A stretch of DNA of 64,000 nucleotides from Oscillatoria sp. SIO1A7 (GTDB lineage Bacteria > Cyanobacteriota > Cyanobacteriia > Cyanobacteriales > Laspinemataceae). The stretch is from the NCBI GenBank assembly GCA_010672965.1, contig JAAHFN010000005.1, forward strand, positions 233,847-297,846, in the 5' to 3' direction. Under the pieces are notes generated by a model. That model made no database searches and was not told the origin of the DNA. It saw nothing but the letters and a program-made list of their open reading frames with translations. Of the stretch, positions 17,072 to 24,898 are shown piece after piece. Position numbers and translations under genes: made by a program. Numbering within the stretch: the stretch's first letter is position 1; each line of letters starts with the position of its first letter.

Positions 17072-17400
17072 TCTTTAGACTTCGCTGCTTCTCTTTCTGC
17101 TCTGAGTTTGCGCAGTTTATAAACAAAAGATGGTGGATTGCGCCGTTGTTCTTCAACCATTTTGTGATGGTGGTCTAGCCAATCTGCGATATATTCGCTC
17201 ACTTCTTCTTTCTTGTGCAAGTAATAAAGAATAGTGGCATAAACCTGCTCTAAAGTTATTGATGGGTAACTCTGGGCAATTTCCTCGGGAGTCTGACAGC
17301 GATGAATGAAATCGTAAAGCACTGTTTCAATACCTACTCTTGTACCTTTGAGTCGAATATCGTTTGGGGTCAGAAAGTTGAAATAGTCTTCCAGTTGCAT
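17068..17400 (-). CDS. DUF433 antitoxin-like protein
   Basis: A 110-residue protein: QLEDYFNFLTPNDIRLKGTRVGIETVLYDFIHR...TPEEIAQSYPSITLEQVYATILYYL is the DUF433 (VapB45-like) helix-turn-helix domain. The C-terminal basic tail (LRKLRAEREAAKSKE) would contact the partner toxin. A good ribosome site (GAGGTG) precedes the ATG. Its 3' end overlaps a DUF5615-type toxin that is broken, so it is now an orphan antitoxin. Confidence 0.88.
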   Translation of the reverse strand: MQLEDYFNFLTPNDIRLKGTRVGIETVLYDFIHRCQTPEEIAQSYPSITLEQVYATILYYLHKKEEVSEYIADWLDHHHKMVEEQRRNPPSFVYKLRKLRAEREAAKSKE

Positions 17401-17620
17401 GGCTCACCTCATAAGCGTTTTTTTTCTAGTTTAGCAGTCAGCGAGATAGCAGTCAGCGGTCAGCGGTCAGCTTTCAGCCTAAGAGCTAAGAGTTTGAGTA
17501 GGGTGCTAGGAGCTTCGGTTCACAGAGCCGATAAATTATTGCTTTCTACCAACGCCCCTACCCCTTGCTGAGAGCTGAGAGCTGACTGCTGAAAGCTGAA
17601 AGCTGAGAGCTGAAAGCTTT

Positions 17621-18409
17621 TTACAAGGGCTGAAAAGTAGGAGCTAGGGCTGCGATCGCTCCTTCTATATTTTCCGAGCCAGCGTCTTCCGTTGTAGAAA
17701 TCAAAAGCACTAAAACATTCCGATCGGTCTGACGCGCTAAAATCCGCCCTTTTATATTTTTTCGATTGCGACCGGAGGTAGAAATGCCGCTCCAAGGAAT
17801 TTCTACTTCTGTCTCTCCGACGACCTGAAAAGGCTCTACCTGAAATCCTTCGCCGCGCTCGAAAGTTGCGATCGCCACCCTGGCCAACTCCTCATAGCTC
17901 AGAGGCTCCCCCGTGAGTTTCGACTTAACGACGACGGTATAAGCCAAACTCCCATCCGGCGATTCTATTAAAGGAAAGGTTCCGATAGTTCCCTGGTTGT
18001 AATCTGCCAGAATTCCAATTTCAAACCGTTGGCTCGGATCTTGATAATTCTGCTCGCTCAGGGGTAACGGTGGAGCCGAATATTTTCTAGGCTCAACATT
18101 TGGCGTTGTTGCCGGAGCCACTGGCACTGGAGCTGGAGATACTGCCGGAGCTGGAGATGCCGCCGGAGCTGGAGATGCTGCCGGAGCTGGAGATGCTGCC
18201 GGAGCTGGAGATGCTGCCGGAGCTGGAGATGCTGCTTGGGCTAGTTGCTTTCTGATGCTCTTAGCTAATAGTTCGGGATTCTGCCCTGCTACTGCCGGTA
18301 ACTCTAAAGTTGGGCTGGTTGCCCAAGACCAAGGTGAGGAGCCAAACGAGATTATGACCAAGGCACTTAGCAAGCCCAAACCGATCGCCCCTAATCTGTT
18401 GCGTTTCAT
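17621..18409 (-). CDS. exported hypothetical protein with Ala-Ser-Pro repeats
   Basis: About 262 residues starting at ATG 18409, which has GGAGG a few bases upstream; a TTG five codons earlier is not needed. An N-terminal signal or anchor segment is followed by a run of (A)ASPAP repeats at about residues 65-100 and then a globular domain with RFEIGILADYNQGTIGTFPLIESPDGSLAYTVVVKS and a C-terminal strand NVLVLLISTTEDAGS. The globular part resembles a conserved cyanobacterial family of unknown function. It probably acts in the periplasm or thylakoid lumen. Monocistronic. Confidence 0.75.
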   Translation of the reverse strand: MKRNRLGAIGLGLLSALVIISFGSSPWSWATSPTLELPAVAGQNPELLAKSIRKQLAQAASPAPAASPAPAASPAPAASPAPAASPAPAVSPAPVPVAPATTPNVEPRKYSAPPLPLSEQNYQDPSQRFEIGILADYNQGTIGTFPLIESPDGSLAYTVVVKSKLTGEPLSYEELARVAIATFERGEGFQVEPFQVVGETEVEIPWSGISTSGRNRKNIKGRILARQTDRNVLVLLISTTEDAGSENIEGAIAALAPTFQPL

Positions 18410-18660
18410 TTTTATAACCTCCAAAAATTAATAAGACTTATTTTCTGTTTGTACTAAGCCAAGTCGAATCCCCCCTTGGAAAAGCAGGGATTATTCGTAA
18501 GAGTGAGAAATTTATGCTGGCCTTCAATTTTCAACCTTTAACCCACCCACACTGCCCGCAACCCACCCACACCGCCCGCAGGAGGGGATGTTGGGGAATT
18601 CGACCCAATTCCCCTCCCAGGAGGGGTTAGGTGTGGGTCTCTTACAATTCATAAATAAAG

Positions 18661-20088
18661 CTATTTGCCCAAAACAGAACCGCTATCGCCGAAATAAAAT
18701 AGACCCGCAATACAGCCGGTCATCAAAGTTGCTAAGGTTGCCGCCCAAAGAGATTTCCAACCTAGAGAACTGATTTCGCTGCGGCGCTCCGGGACGAGAT
18801 TGGACAAGCCGCCGACAAAAATTCCGTAGGAAGGAATATGGGCAAAGCCGCAGAGTATATAGCTGACAATTAGCATGGCGCGATCGCTAATCAGCCCTTG
18901 TCCCGACAAACTCGCTAGCTTCAGATAGGGGGGAATAGAAGTTTGCAAAACCCGCTGACCGATCAGCACCGACGATTGCCAGATTTCTTGCCAATCCAAG
19001 GAAACGCCAGTTAAGAAAGTAAAGGGTACGAACAAAACCCCAAAGATATTATCTAAGGTTACGACAGAAAAAACTATTCCCACTAGGTGCAACGGCAGTA
19101 AGTTGCTATCGGCCAAACCCGCTAAGCTGGCAAATATAGTATTGAGCAGAGCGACTAAGGCGATAATGGCGATAATAACTGCGGCAATTCCTTTGGCCAT
19201 ATTGACCCCATCCAAGGCACCCAAAATCAAGCTATCCATGTAGCTTGGCTTTTTCTCCGCTTCTTCTTCCGGCGCTTCGGGGATGCCGCCCATTGTTTTC
19301 GGTTCGCCTTTTTCCGGCACCAAAATTTTGGCAATTACGAAGCAAGCGGGAATAGTTAGGATGGAAGCAGACATTAAATGTCCGGTGATGGTGGGGAATA
19401 TCGGTCGCAGCAAACTGGCATAAAGGGCTAGCACCGTCGATGCAATCGAGCCGAAGCAGCTTGCTAAAATAGCGCAGATTTCGCTGCGGGTCATGTCGGC
19501 TAGGAACGGCTTAACTGCGATCGCCGATTCAATCCCTACAAAAATATTGGCCGCTCCCGATAGAGATTCTGCCCCGCTAATCTTCATCGTGGCTTGGAAG
19601 ATTTGGGCAAAAACCTGGATTATCGGTTGAATTGCGCCCATCCGGTATAAGAGAGCAACAATAGCCGAGAAGAAAATAACCTGGGGCAAGGCGCGAAAAG
19701 CAAAAATATAGCCCAGATTTAGAAATTGACCGTCAAGGCGATCGCCCGGAAGCGGCACATAGGGGCTGCTTATAGCACGGCTAATCCAGCGTCCCGCATC
19801 CCCTGGACCTAATGCCCCTCCTGGTTTGGGAACGATGACCGACCCGAATAAAAACCTCGCTCCGGCTTCGCTAGCATCGATGACAGCATTTAGAACATCG
19901 TTGAGTCCGCTAATCAAACTCCGGGTGACGGGCACCTGAAAAACTAATACGCCGATAATCAGTTGCAGGCCAATTCCCCAAAACAGCACTTTCCAGGGAA
20001 TCGATCGCCTATCTTCGCTGCCGAGCCATGCGATCGCGCATAACCCAAAAATTCCTAAAAAGGAAATTACATTTAATATCCACTCCAT
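18661..20088 (-). CDS. concentrative nucleoside transporter (CNT family)
   Basis: A 475-residue inner membrane protein with about ten hydrophobic helices. Family landmarks: FQVPVTRSLISGLNDVLNAV, FAFRALPQVIFFSAIVALLY, the signature SGAESLSGAANIFVGIESAIAVKPFLADMTRSE and GHLMSASILTIPACFVIAKILVPE, all typical of NupC-like symporters that take up nucleosides with H+ or Na+. Full length for the family. Adjacent genes do not reveal a specific nucleoside. Confidence 0.93.
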   Translation of the reverse strand: MEWILNVISFLGIFGLCAIAWLGSEDRRSIPWKVLFWGIGLQLIIGVLVFQVPVTRSLISGLNDVLNAVIDASEAGARFLFGSVIVPKPGGALGPGDAGRWISRAISSPYVPLPGDRLDGQFLNLGYIFAFRALPQVIFFSAIVALLYRMGAIQPIIQVFAQIFQATMKISGAESLSGAANIFVGIESAIAVKPFLADMTRSEICAILASCFGSIASTVLALYASLLRPIFPTITGHLMSASILTIPACFVIAKILVPEKGEPKTMGGIPEAPEEEAEKKPSYMDSLILGALDGVNMAKGIAAVIIAIIALVALLNTIFASLAGLADSNLLPLHLVGIVFSVVTLDNIFGVLFVPFTFLTGVSLDWQEIWQSSVLIGQRVLQTSIPPYLKLASLSGQGLISDRAMLIVSYILCGFAHIPSYGIFVGGLSNLVPERRSEISSLGWKSLWAATLATLMTGCIAGLFYFGDSGSVLGK

Positions 20089-20914
20089 ACGATTGACGCC
20101 TCCACCACTTAATACACGACCCGAAATATGGATGAAAAAAATCTACGCATCAAGAGTAGCATCAGTGGGGAGTGTGGGGTGTGGGGTGTGGGGCCGCCAA
20201 GCCCCGAAGGGGCGGCTACGCCTACGGTGTGGGGTGTGGGGCCGCCAAGCCCCGAAGGGGCGGCTACGCCTACGGTGTGGGGTGTGGGGCCGCCAAGCCC
20301 CGAAGGGGCGGCTACGCCTACGGTGTGGGGTGTGGGGCCGCCAAGCCCCGAAGGGGCGGCTACGCCTACGGTGTGGGGTGTGGGGCCGCCAAGCCCCGAA
20401 GGGGCGGCTACGCCTACGGTGTGGGGCCGCCAAGCCCCGAAGGGGCGGCTACGCCTACGGTGTGGGGTGTGGGGCCGCCAAGCCCCGAAGGGGCGGCTAC
20501 GCCTACGGTGTGGGGCCGCCAAGCCCCGAAGGGGCGGCTACGCCTACGGTGTGGGGCCGCCTACAGTGTGGGGCCGCCTACAGTGTGGGGCCGCCTACGG
20601 TGTGGGGGACAAGGGGACCAAGAGAGCGGGGCGAGTTGCTAGGGGCGATCGCCGGTTCCTGGCATATACACAGTTTATGGAAACCTTCAGTTGGGGAATT
20701 CCAATTCAGAATTTGGCAGAGTGACTAGGAAATAGCAAGAAGCCCAATTTTTTCAATAAGGGTAATATCTTCATGTCAGATGATTTTGACGAACCCCTTG
20801 GGCAAATCAGCTAGGACATTTATAAATGCTCGTTCCTTAGTCAGATTATACTTTTGACTTATTACCTTGAGATCTTTAAATTGCGCGTAGCGCTATATTC
20901 GTAAATTCCATAAC
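20089..20914. repeat. 48-bp GC-rich minisatellite region
   Basis: At 20165-20610, eight full units of about 48 bp (two of 41 bp) plus three short 17-bp remnants. Each unit holds GTGTGGGG and the hairpin GCCCCGAAGGGGC inside GCCGCC...GGCGGC. The core begins at 20194, 20242, 20290, 20338, 20386, 20427, 20475 and 20516. It can be read open in several frames only because of its composition. The dispersed repeat seen at 4725 recurs at 20811-20895. Confidence 0.85.
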
Positions 20915-20935
20915 AAAAAAAAGGGCTCGGAGCCC
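20915..20935 (-). terminator. intrinsic terminator of the DCKL gene at 20955
   Basis: Minus strand: GGGCTCCGAGCCC followed by eight T residues, 20 bases after the stop codon. Confidence 0.8.
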
Positions 20936-20954
20936 ATTGCTTTTGCCAGTTTGG

Positions 20955-21221
20955 TTAGCGCGATTGCGCAGAGCGCACGCTGCGCGATCGCGCAGAGCGC
21001 AGTATGCCCAAGTCAATTAGCTCTTGGATAATTTCCTCGCAGCGCTCAAAGCTCTCTAACTTGCAGTCTTTCATTAGCTTCTGGTAGGTGCGTTTCTCCT
21101 GGTAAAAGGAAAGCCATGCGAGAGTGAAGCATTTATCGCGTTCGAGTAAGCGATGGTTTTCGGGGTCGCTGTTAGGGTCGATTTCGAGGCTATTTAAGAA
21201 ACTGTTAAATTTATCGGTCAT
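20955..21221 (-). CDS. DCKL-family small HTH-like protein (88 aa), cassette A
   Basis: 88 residues from ATG 21221, chosen because this start and the preceding ATATCCAAA are conserved with the paralogue at 61851; the 11 upstream residues are not. It reads FLNSLEIDPNSDPENHRLL, then TLAWLSF...RTYQKLMKDCKLESFERCEEIIQELIDLGIL, a probable winged or simple HTH, then a basic tail RSARSRSVRSAQSR encoded by a HIP1-like palindrome. It shares about 89% identity with the gene at 61851. It is divergent from the 89-residue gene at 22644 across the repeat block. Function unknown; DNA binding inferred. Confidence 0.8.
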   Translation of the reverse strand: MTDKFNSFLNSLEIDPNSDPENHRLLERDKCFTLAWLSFYQEKRTYQKLMKDCKLESFERCEEIIQELIDLGILRSARSRSVRSAQSR

Positions 21222-21246
21222 TTTGGATATATTGTTGAGATTAGAA

Positions 21247-21270
21247 GGGGGCAAGTTAGCTCCCTTTTTT
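21247..21270. promoter_or_regulatory. leader hairpin / opposing terminator
   Basis: GGGGGCAAGTTAGCTCCC followed by TTTTTT on the plus strand, in the leader of the minus-strand DCKL gene. Confidence 0.6.
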
Positions 21271-21316
21271 GCTTGGCGAGAGGGAGCCTTATGCTAATTT
21301 TGTCCGCCATACGATT

Positions 21317-21344
21317 AATATAACACTTATTTTTAAATTGTCAA
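21317..21344 (-). promoter_or_regulatory. sigma-70-type promoter of the 88-residue gene
   Basis: Minus strand: TTGACA, 16-bp spacer ATTTAAAAATAAGTGT, TATATT. Confidence 0.78.
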
Positions 21345-21379
21345 GTGTTTTATAAAAAATAATTTTACTTAAAAGTTAA

Positions 21380-22260
21380 ATTTTGAAATCGAAGCGAGGT
21401 TTTTCTCAAGCGCTGTTTTCCCGAACAAAAGCGATCGCAGCAATCTCGTTTCATCCTTCTCAACAGCTACATCCGCTACATCAGTTACCTATCCGCTGCC
21501 AATCTGTTTTTCCGAAGAAGAGCGATCGCAGCAATCTCATTTCATCCTTCTCAACAGCTACATCCGCTACCAATCCGCTGCCAACGCTTCATCCGTTACA
21601 TCCGTTACCAATCCGCTGCCAACATTTCATCCTTCTCAACAGCTACATCCGCTACATCCGTTACCTATCCGCTGCCAATCTGTTTTCCCGAAGAAGAGCG
21701 ATCGCAGCAATCTCATTTCATCCTTCTCAACAGCTACATCCGCTACCAATCCGCTGCCAACGCTTCATCCGTTACATCCGTTACCAATCCGCTGCCAACA
21801 TTTCATCCTTCTCAACAGCTACATCCGCTATATCCAAATTCAAAATTCTCAAGCGCTCGAACTCAAAACTCAAAACTCAAACAAGCCGGGGGCGAAGCGG
21901 TCCGCTCGCTCGGCCTCTGTTTTATTTTCAAACAAGCCGGCGATCGCTCCTCAACAGCTACATCCGCGTTAATCCGTTACCTATCCGCTGCCAAACAAGC
22001 CGGGGGCGAAGCGGTCCGCTCGCTCCACCTCTGTTTTATTTTCAAACAAGCCGGCGATCGCTCCTCAACCGATACATCCGCGTCAATCCGTTACCTATCC
22101 GCTGCCAAACAAGCCGGGGGCGAAGCGGTCCGCTCGCTCGGCCTCTGTTTTATTTTCAAACAAGCCGGCGATCGCTCAATTCAAAATTCAAAACTCAAAT
22201 CTCAAAACTCAAAACGCCCGGTCCGTCGCCGCGTCCGGTCCGTCGCTCCGGCTATTTTAT
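21380..22260. repeat. interspersed repeat array, cassette A
   Basis: Built from at least three unit types: CATCCGTTACCTATCCGCTGCC; GCGATCGCAGCAATCTCATTT with TCATCCTTCTCAACAGCTAC; and AAGCCGGGGGCGAAGCGGTCC with CTGTTTTATTTTCAAACAAG. Units are shuffled, not strictly tandem. The long frame through it is produced by repeats and has an unlikely Ser/Arg/Tyr/Pro composition. The same unit types in inverse order and orientation fill 60480-61560. Confidence 0.82.
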
Positions 22261-22560
22261 ACTAAAGATAAGTATTTTGCAAAATAAACTATCTTGTCCG
22301 TGTTTTATTAGCGCAAGTTTTTTTTACAAGGGCAAATTGCCAAGCTTAAATGCTTTAATTAATTGCGCTTTTAGCCGCGATTAAAAGCAGTTTGCTGGCA
22401 AAAACTTATGCTGCAAGACTGAAGCAAGACAGCTAAAAGTATTGCAATTAAAGGGCTACAAGAACTTAAAGTGCTATAAATTTAGTCCGTAAGTCCGTTT
22501 TTGCTAACAAACTACATCGCCGTAAAGCCGAAATATTTTTCAAAAATTTTCCAAAAAACT
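22261..22560. other. AT-rich block upstream of the 89-residue gene, conserved in both cassettes
   Basis: It holds a hairpin ACTAAAGATAAGTATTTT..., GAAGCAAGACAGCTAAAA and AGTGCTATAA. The equivalent block in cassette B (60195-60480, other strand) keeps these islands but is otherwise clearly diverged. No frame is conserved. It may be regulatory or a non-coding RNA. Confidence 0.5.
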
Positions 22561-22561
22561 G

Positions 22562-22589
22562 TTGACATTTTAAAAATAGTTGCTATAAT
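22562..22589 (+). promoter_or_regulatory. sigma-70-type promoter of the 89-residue gene, cassette A
   Basis: TTGACA (22562-22567), 16-bp spacer TTTTAAAAATAGTTGC, TATAAT (22584-22589). Near-consensus. Confidence 0.82.
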
Positions 22590-22599
22590 AGGAGTAACC

Positions 22600-22625
22600 A
22601 AAAAAAAAGGGGCTTTACGCCCCCC
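22600..22625. promoter_or_regulatory. leader hairpin / opposing terminator
   Basis: An A-tract then GGGGCTTTACGCCCC in the leader; on the minus strand this is a hairpin followed by a T-tract. Confidence 0.62.
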
Positions 22626-22643
22626 AAACAAAGGAAAAATAAA

Positions 22644-22913
22644 ATGATAATGAACCCGCCAGATCCCCCAACCCCCCCAACTCCCCCGGACCCTTCTGAA
22701 TGGCTCTTAGACCATCTAGAGATCAATCCCAATAGTACCAGGGAAGGCCGCCGTAGCCTCACGCGCATTGAGATCTTTGTCCTGGGTTGGTTCGTCTTTA
22801 ACAATAAGGGCCGCCGCTACGCCAATATGGCAAGGGACTGCAAGCTAACCGTCCCAGAGTGCCGAACCGCAGTGATGGCACTCGTTCAAGAGGACATAAT
22901 CCGCCTGAGCTAA
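22644..22913 (+). CDS. DCKL-family small HTH-like protein (89 aa), cassette A
   Basis: 89 residues with AAAGGA upstream of the ATG. The N-terminus is a Pro-rich stretch (NPPDPPTPPTPPDP), followed by the family domain: HLEINPNSTREGRRSLTRIEIFVLGW, then RRYANMARDCKLTVPECRTAVMALVQEDIIRL. A copy at 59841-60110 encodes the identical protein; the two DNA copies differ at five positions, all synonymous. This is direct evidence that the protein is under purifying selection. It has its own promoter, leader hairpin and terminator. Function unknown; the LTRIE...MARDCKLTVPEC pattern suggests an HTH. Confidence 0.85.
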   Translation: MIMNPPDPPTPPTPPDPSEWLLDHLEINPNSTREGRRSLTRIEIFVLGWFVFNNKGRRYANMARDCKLTVPECRTAVMALVQEDIIRLS

Positions 22914-22942
22914 CCCGCGCGCTTCCGGTACGCATTTTGCCT

Positions 22943-22969
22943 GGACTCCCCCGAGGAGTCCTTTTTTTT
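22943..22969 (+). terminator. intrinsic terminator
   Basis: GGACTCCCCCGAGGAGTCC followed by eight T residues. The 3' UTR (CGCGCGCTTCCGGTACGCAT) and the hairpin are nearly identical in cassette B. Confidence 0.9.
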
Positions 22970-23029
22970 GCGGAATTCTCTCATTCAAAATTAAAAATTA
23001 TTTTGAACCGCTGCAAAATTCAATAGCCT

Positions 23030-24214
23030 TTAAGGCTCCATTCTAGAGAAGACAGATAAGCCCAATCGGGATGCTAGGCATTCCTTGCGTGTGGGAGGAT
23101 TGCATCCTGGATGTAAATAATCAGGGTCTTCACCAGAACAAGCCTCAATTACCTTAATAACATCAGGACCTTGATCGACTGATGTATAGGTTTGAGCGGG
23201 CGACTGTGAAACTCGCTCGGACGTATATGCTAAAGACTGATTCTTTTCATCCGTAACGAGCATGGGACCGAGAACTCCCAAAGGCGTGTTTCCGACGATA
23301 TTTTGTAAACTAATCGTGAGTAATCGATCTCGGCTAAGAGGCGTACCTTCCGCAAAGAAAAGAGTACAAGCAAAATCGTCATTGCCAATATTCCGCAAGT
23401 AGTGTTGACTACTTTCAGGGAAGAGGAATATCTCATCGTTTTTAACGAACATTTCCTCAACGATTTTCTCCGAATAGAATTCCTGGCCGTCCTTTGATTT
23501 GGGTATGGTTTGAGACGGCACAATGACTCCTACTTGTCCAATGCCCTCATAACAGTAACCGGCTTCAGCAAACTGTAGATGCCAGTGGGGAGCCCGAATT
23601 GCATTAGGCTTAATGATGAGTTGGCCGATCCCTGCTCCTCCGAGAGCCGGAAAATTGTTCCCAGTAATAGCTCCCAGACTGCCCAGTGGCTCATAGCAAT
23701 ATTCGTCATCTTGATGATTTCCTTCTTTTAGGCATTGCTTGTAGTCGAGACCTTTTTTGGGTATAGCTGCATAGTAATCTTTGCCTATGACAAAATGCCC
23801 GCTTGTGTTATCGCAAGCTTCTTTTTTGGTCTTGAAACCAGACAATAATTGCAGTTGCTCTTTCTCTACGTTAACCTCACATTCGCTTTCGACATGCAAT
23901 GTGCCTGTCTCTCCATCAGAAAGAGGCGTGTTGAAGTGCAACTCCCAACCGTCCTGAATAGGATAGGTTTCCTTAAACTCTCCACCTGGGAATTGTTCGC
24001 CTTCAAAGGTGAATTTTGCATAAACTGTCTCACCGTAGCAAGGATTTTCTCGCTCTACCTCCGTCCGATAGAGTTTATAACCAGTATTCGGTTGCAAACA
24101 TTGCGTTAGCGTATGGTTGGCAGAGGCAGGCTCGCCTAAAATTAACAGCGATCCCAAGACTGCAGAAAGGATAACGGCCAAAAGCCGAATCGTTCGTCGT
24201 TTCAAGTTTTGCAT
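23030..24214 (-). CDS. exported cupin-domain protein
   Basis: A 394-residue secreted protein. A signal peptide ends near PASA (residues 1-33), followed by a Cys-containing N-terminal region and a cupin barrel at about 185-310. The metal-binding motif is visible as PHWHLQFAEAGYCYEG (His-x-His...Glu-like) and the second motif as FLFPESSQHYLRNIG (P...H). This resembles single-domain germin/oxalate decarboxylase-like cupins. AAGGAGAG precedes the ATG. It is the last gene of the oxylipin-like cluster and has its own sigma-leader module upstream (24520-24780). Substrate unknown. Confidence 0.8.
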   Translation of the reverse strand: MQNLKRRTIRLLAVILSAVLGSLLILGEPASANHTLTQCLQPNTGYKLYRTEVERENPCYGETVYAKFTFEGEQFPGGEFKETYPIQDGWELHFNTPLSDGETGTLHVESECEVNVEKEQLQLLSGFKTKKEACDNTSGHFVIGKDYYAAIPKKGLDYKQCLKEGNHQDDEYCYEPLGSLGAITGNNFPALGGAGIGQLIIKPNAIRAPHWHLQFAEAGYCYEGIGQVGVIVPSQTIPKSKDGQEFYSEKIVEEMFVKNDEIFLFPESSQHYLRNIGNDDFACTLFFAEGTPLSRDRLLTISLQNIVGNTPLGVLGPMLVTDEKNQSLAYTSERVSQSPAQTYTSVDQGPDVIKVIEACSGEDPDYLHPGCNPPTRKECLASRLGLSVFSRMEP

Positions 24215-24898
24215 AAGAATCTCTCCTTCTAAAATTATTGTCGGCTACCGACCCCGATGCCAGGAGCCGATACATCTCGGTTAATCTGGGGAACAGTTGT
24301 TTTTCAAGCCGAAAATCCGTTTGGAGGAAGGCGGCGATCGCCCTTTCGGGGGAGCGTTTGTTGTTTAGACGCTACTTGTAGGTTGGATCTGACTGCTCAA
24401 GACAAAAAAATTTCTCGGGGAACCGGGAAAGGGTAACGATTGTTTTTGGCTCCGAGGGTTCGTTTGGAGCAAGGCGCTGCCAAAATTCTGCGACTGGGGT
24501 CGTAAGATTCGGCCCTCCCGGCAGCCCCATCTCTATATTATTCTTTGTATGCGGCAGGCATCATATCCTTGGCCGAGCAGCTTTCGTTTTTGTCATATTT
24601 CCTCTCCACAATACGCCAAATCTCGAATAATAATCCACCGATAGGGAAAAAAATGTCAGGAGGCTCGTACAAAAGGTCTTTTAAAATCGCTAATAAGGCC
24701 CAAAAAATACCTTCCCATAAAAAAAGCGTTTCGTTTCCTTTATGGGAGCGAAACGCTTTTTTTATGGGTCAAAAGGCCGAGTGCTATAGCATTACCGACG
24801 CTCGGTTAGGGCAGTTACAAAGTGCCAATAGCTCGTGGCAAGGCTTTGGCGCCTCGAGCTGACTGCTGACAGCTGACCGCTTACTGCTACAAAATCAG
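24215..24898. promoter_or_regulatory. sigma-leader module upstream of the cupin gene
   Basis: On the minus strand, 24780-24520 carries a terminator hairpin (24717-24767, stem GCGTTTCG/CGAAACGC with A and T tracts), the conserved box around TAAAAGACCTTTTGTACGAG (24652-24690), the promoter-like block ATTCGAGATTTGGCGTATTG, a GGAG site and a remnant ATGACAAAAACG... that stops after 11 codons. It is homologous to the 5' region of the sigma gene at 62602. The 300 bases nearest the cupin hold nothing recognisable. Confidence 0.72.

Noticed and set aside
20093-20728. Long overlapping open frames in several frames on both strands
   Set aside because: They are produced by the GC-rich 48-bp minisatellite; all frames are open, the encoded residues are repetitive and no ribosome site or conservation is present.
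21383-22384. A 333-codon open frame in the cassette A array
   Set aside because: Repeat-driven. The homologous array in cassette B has 49-50 bp units that shift frame, so no protein is conserved.
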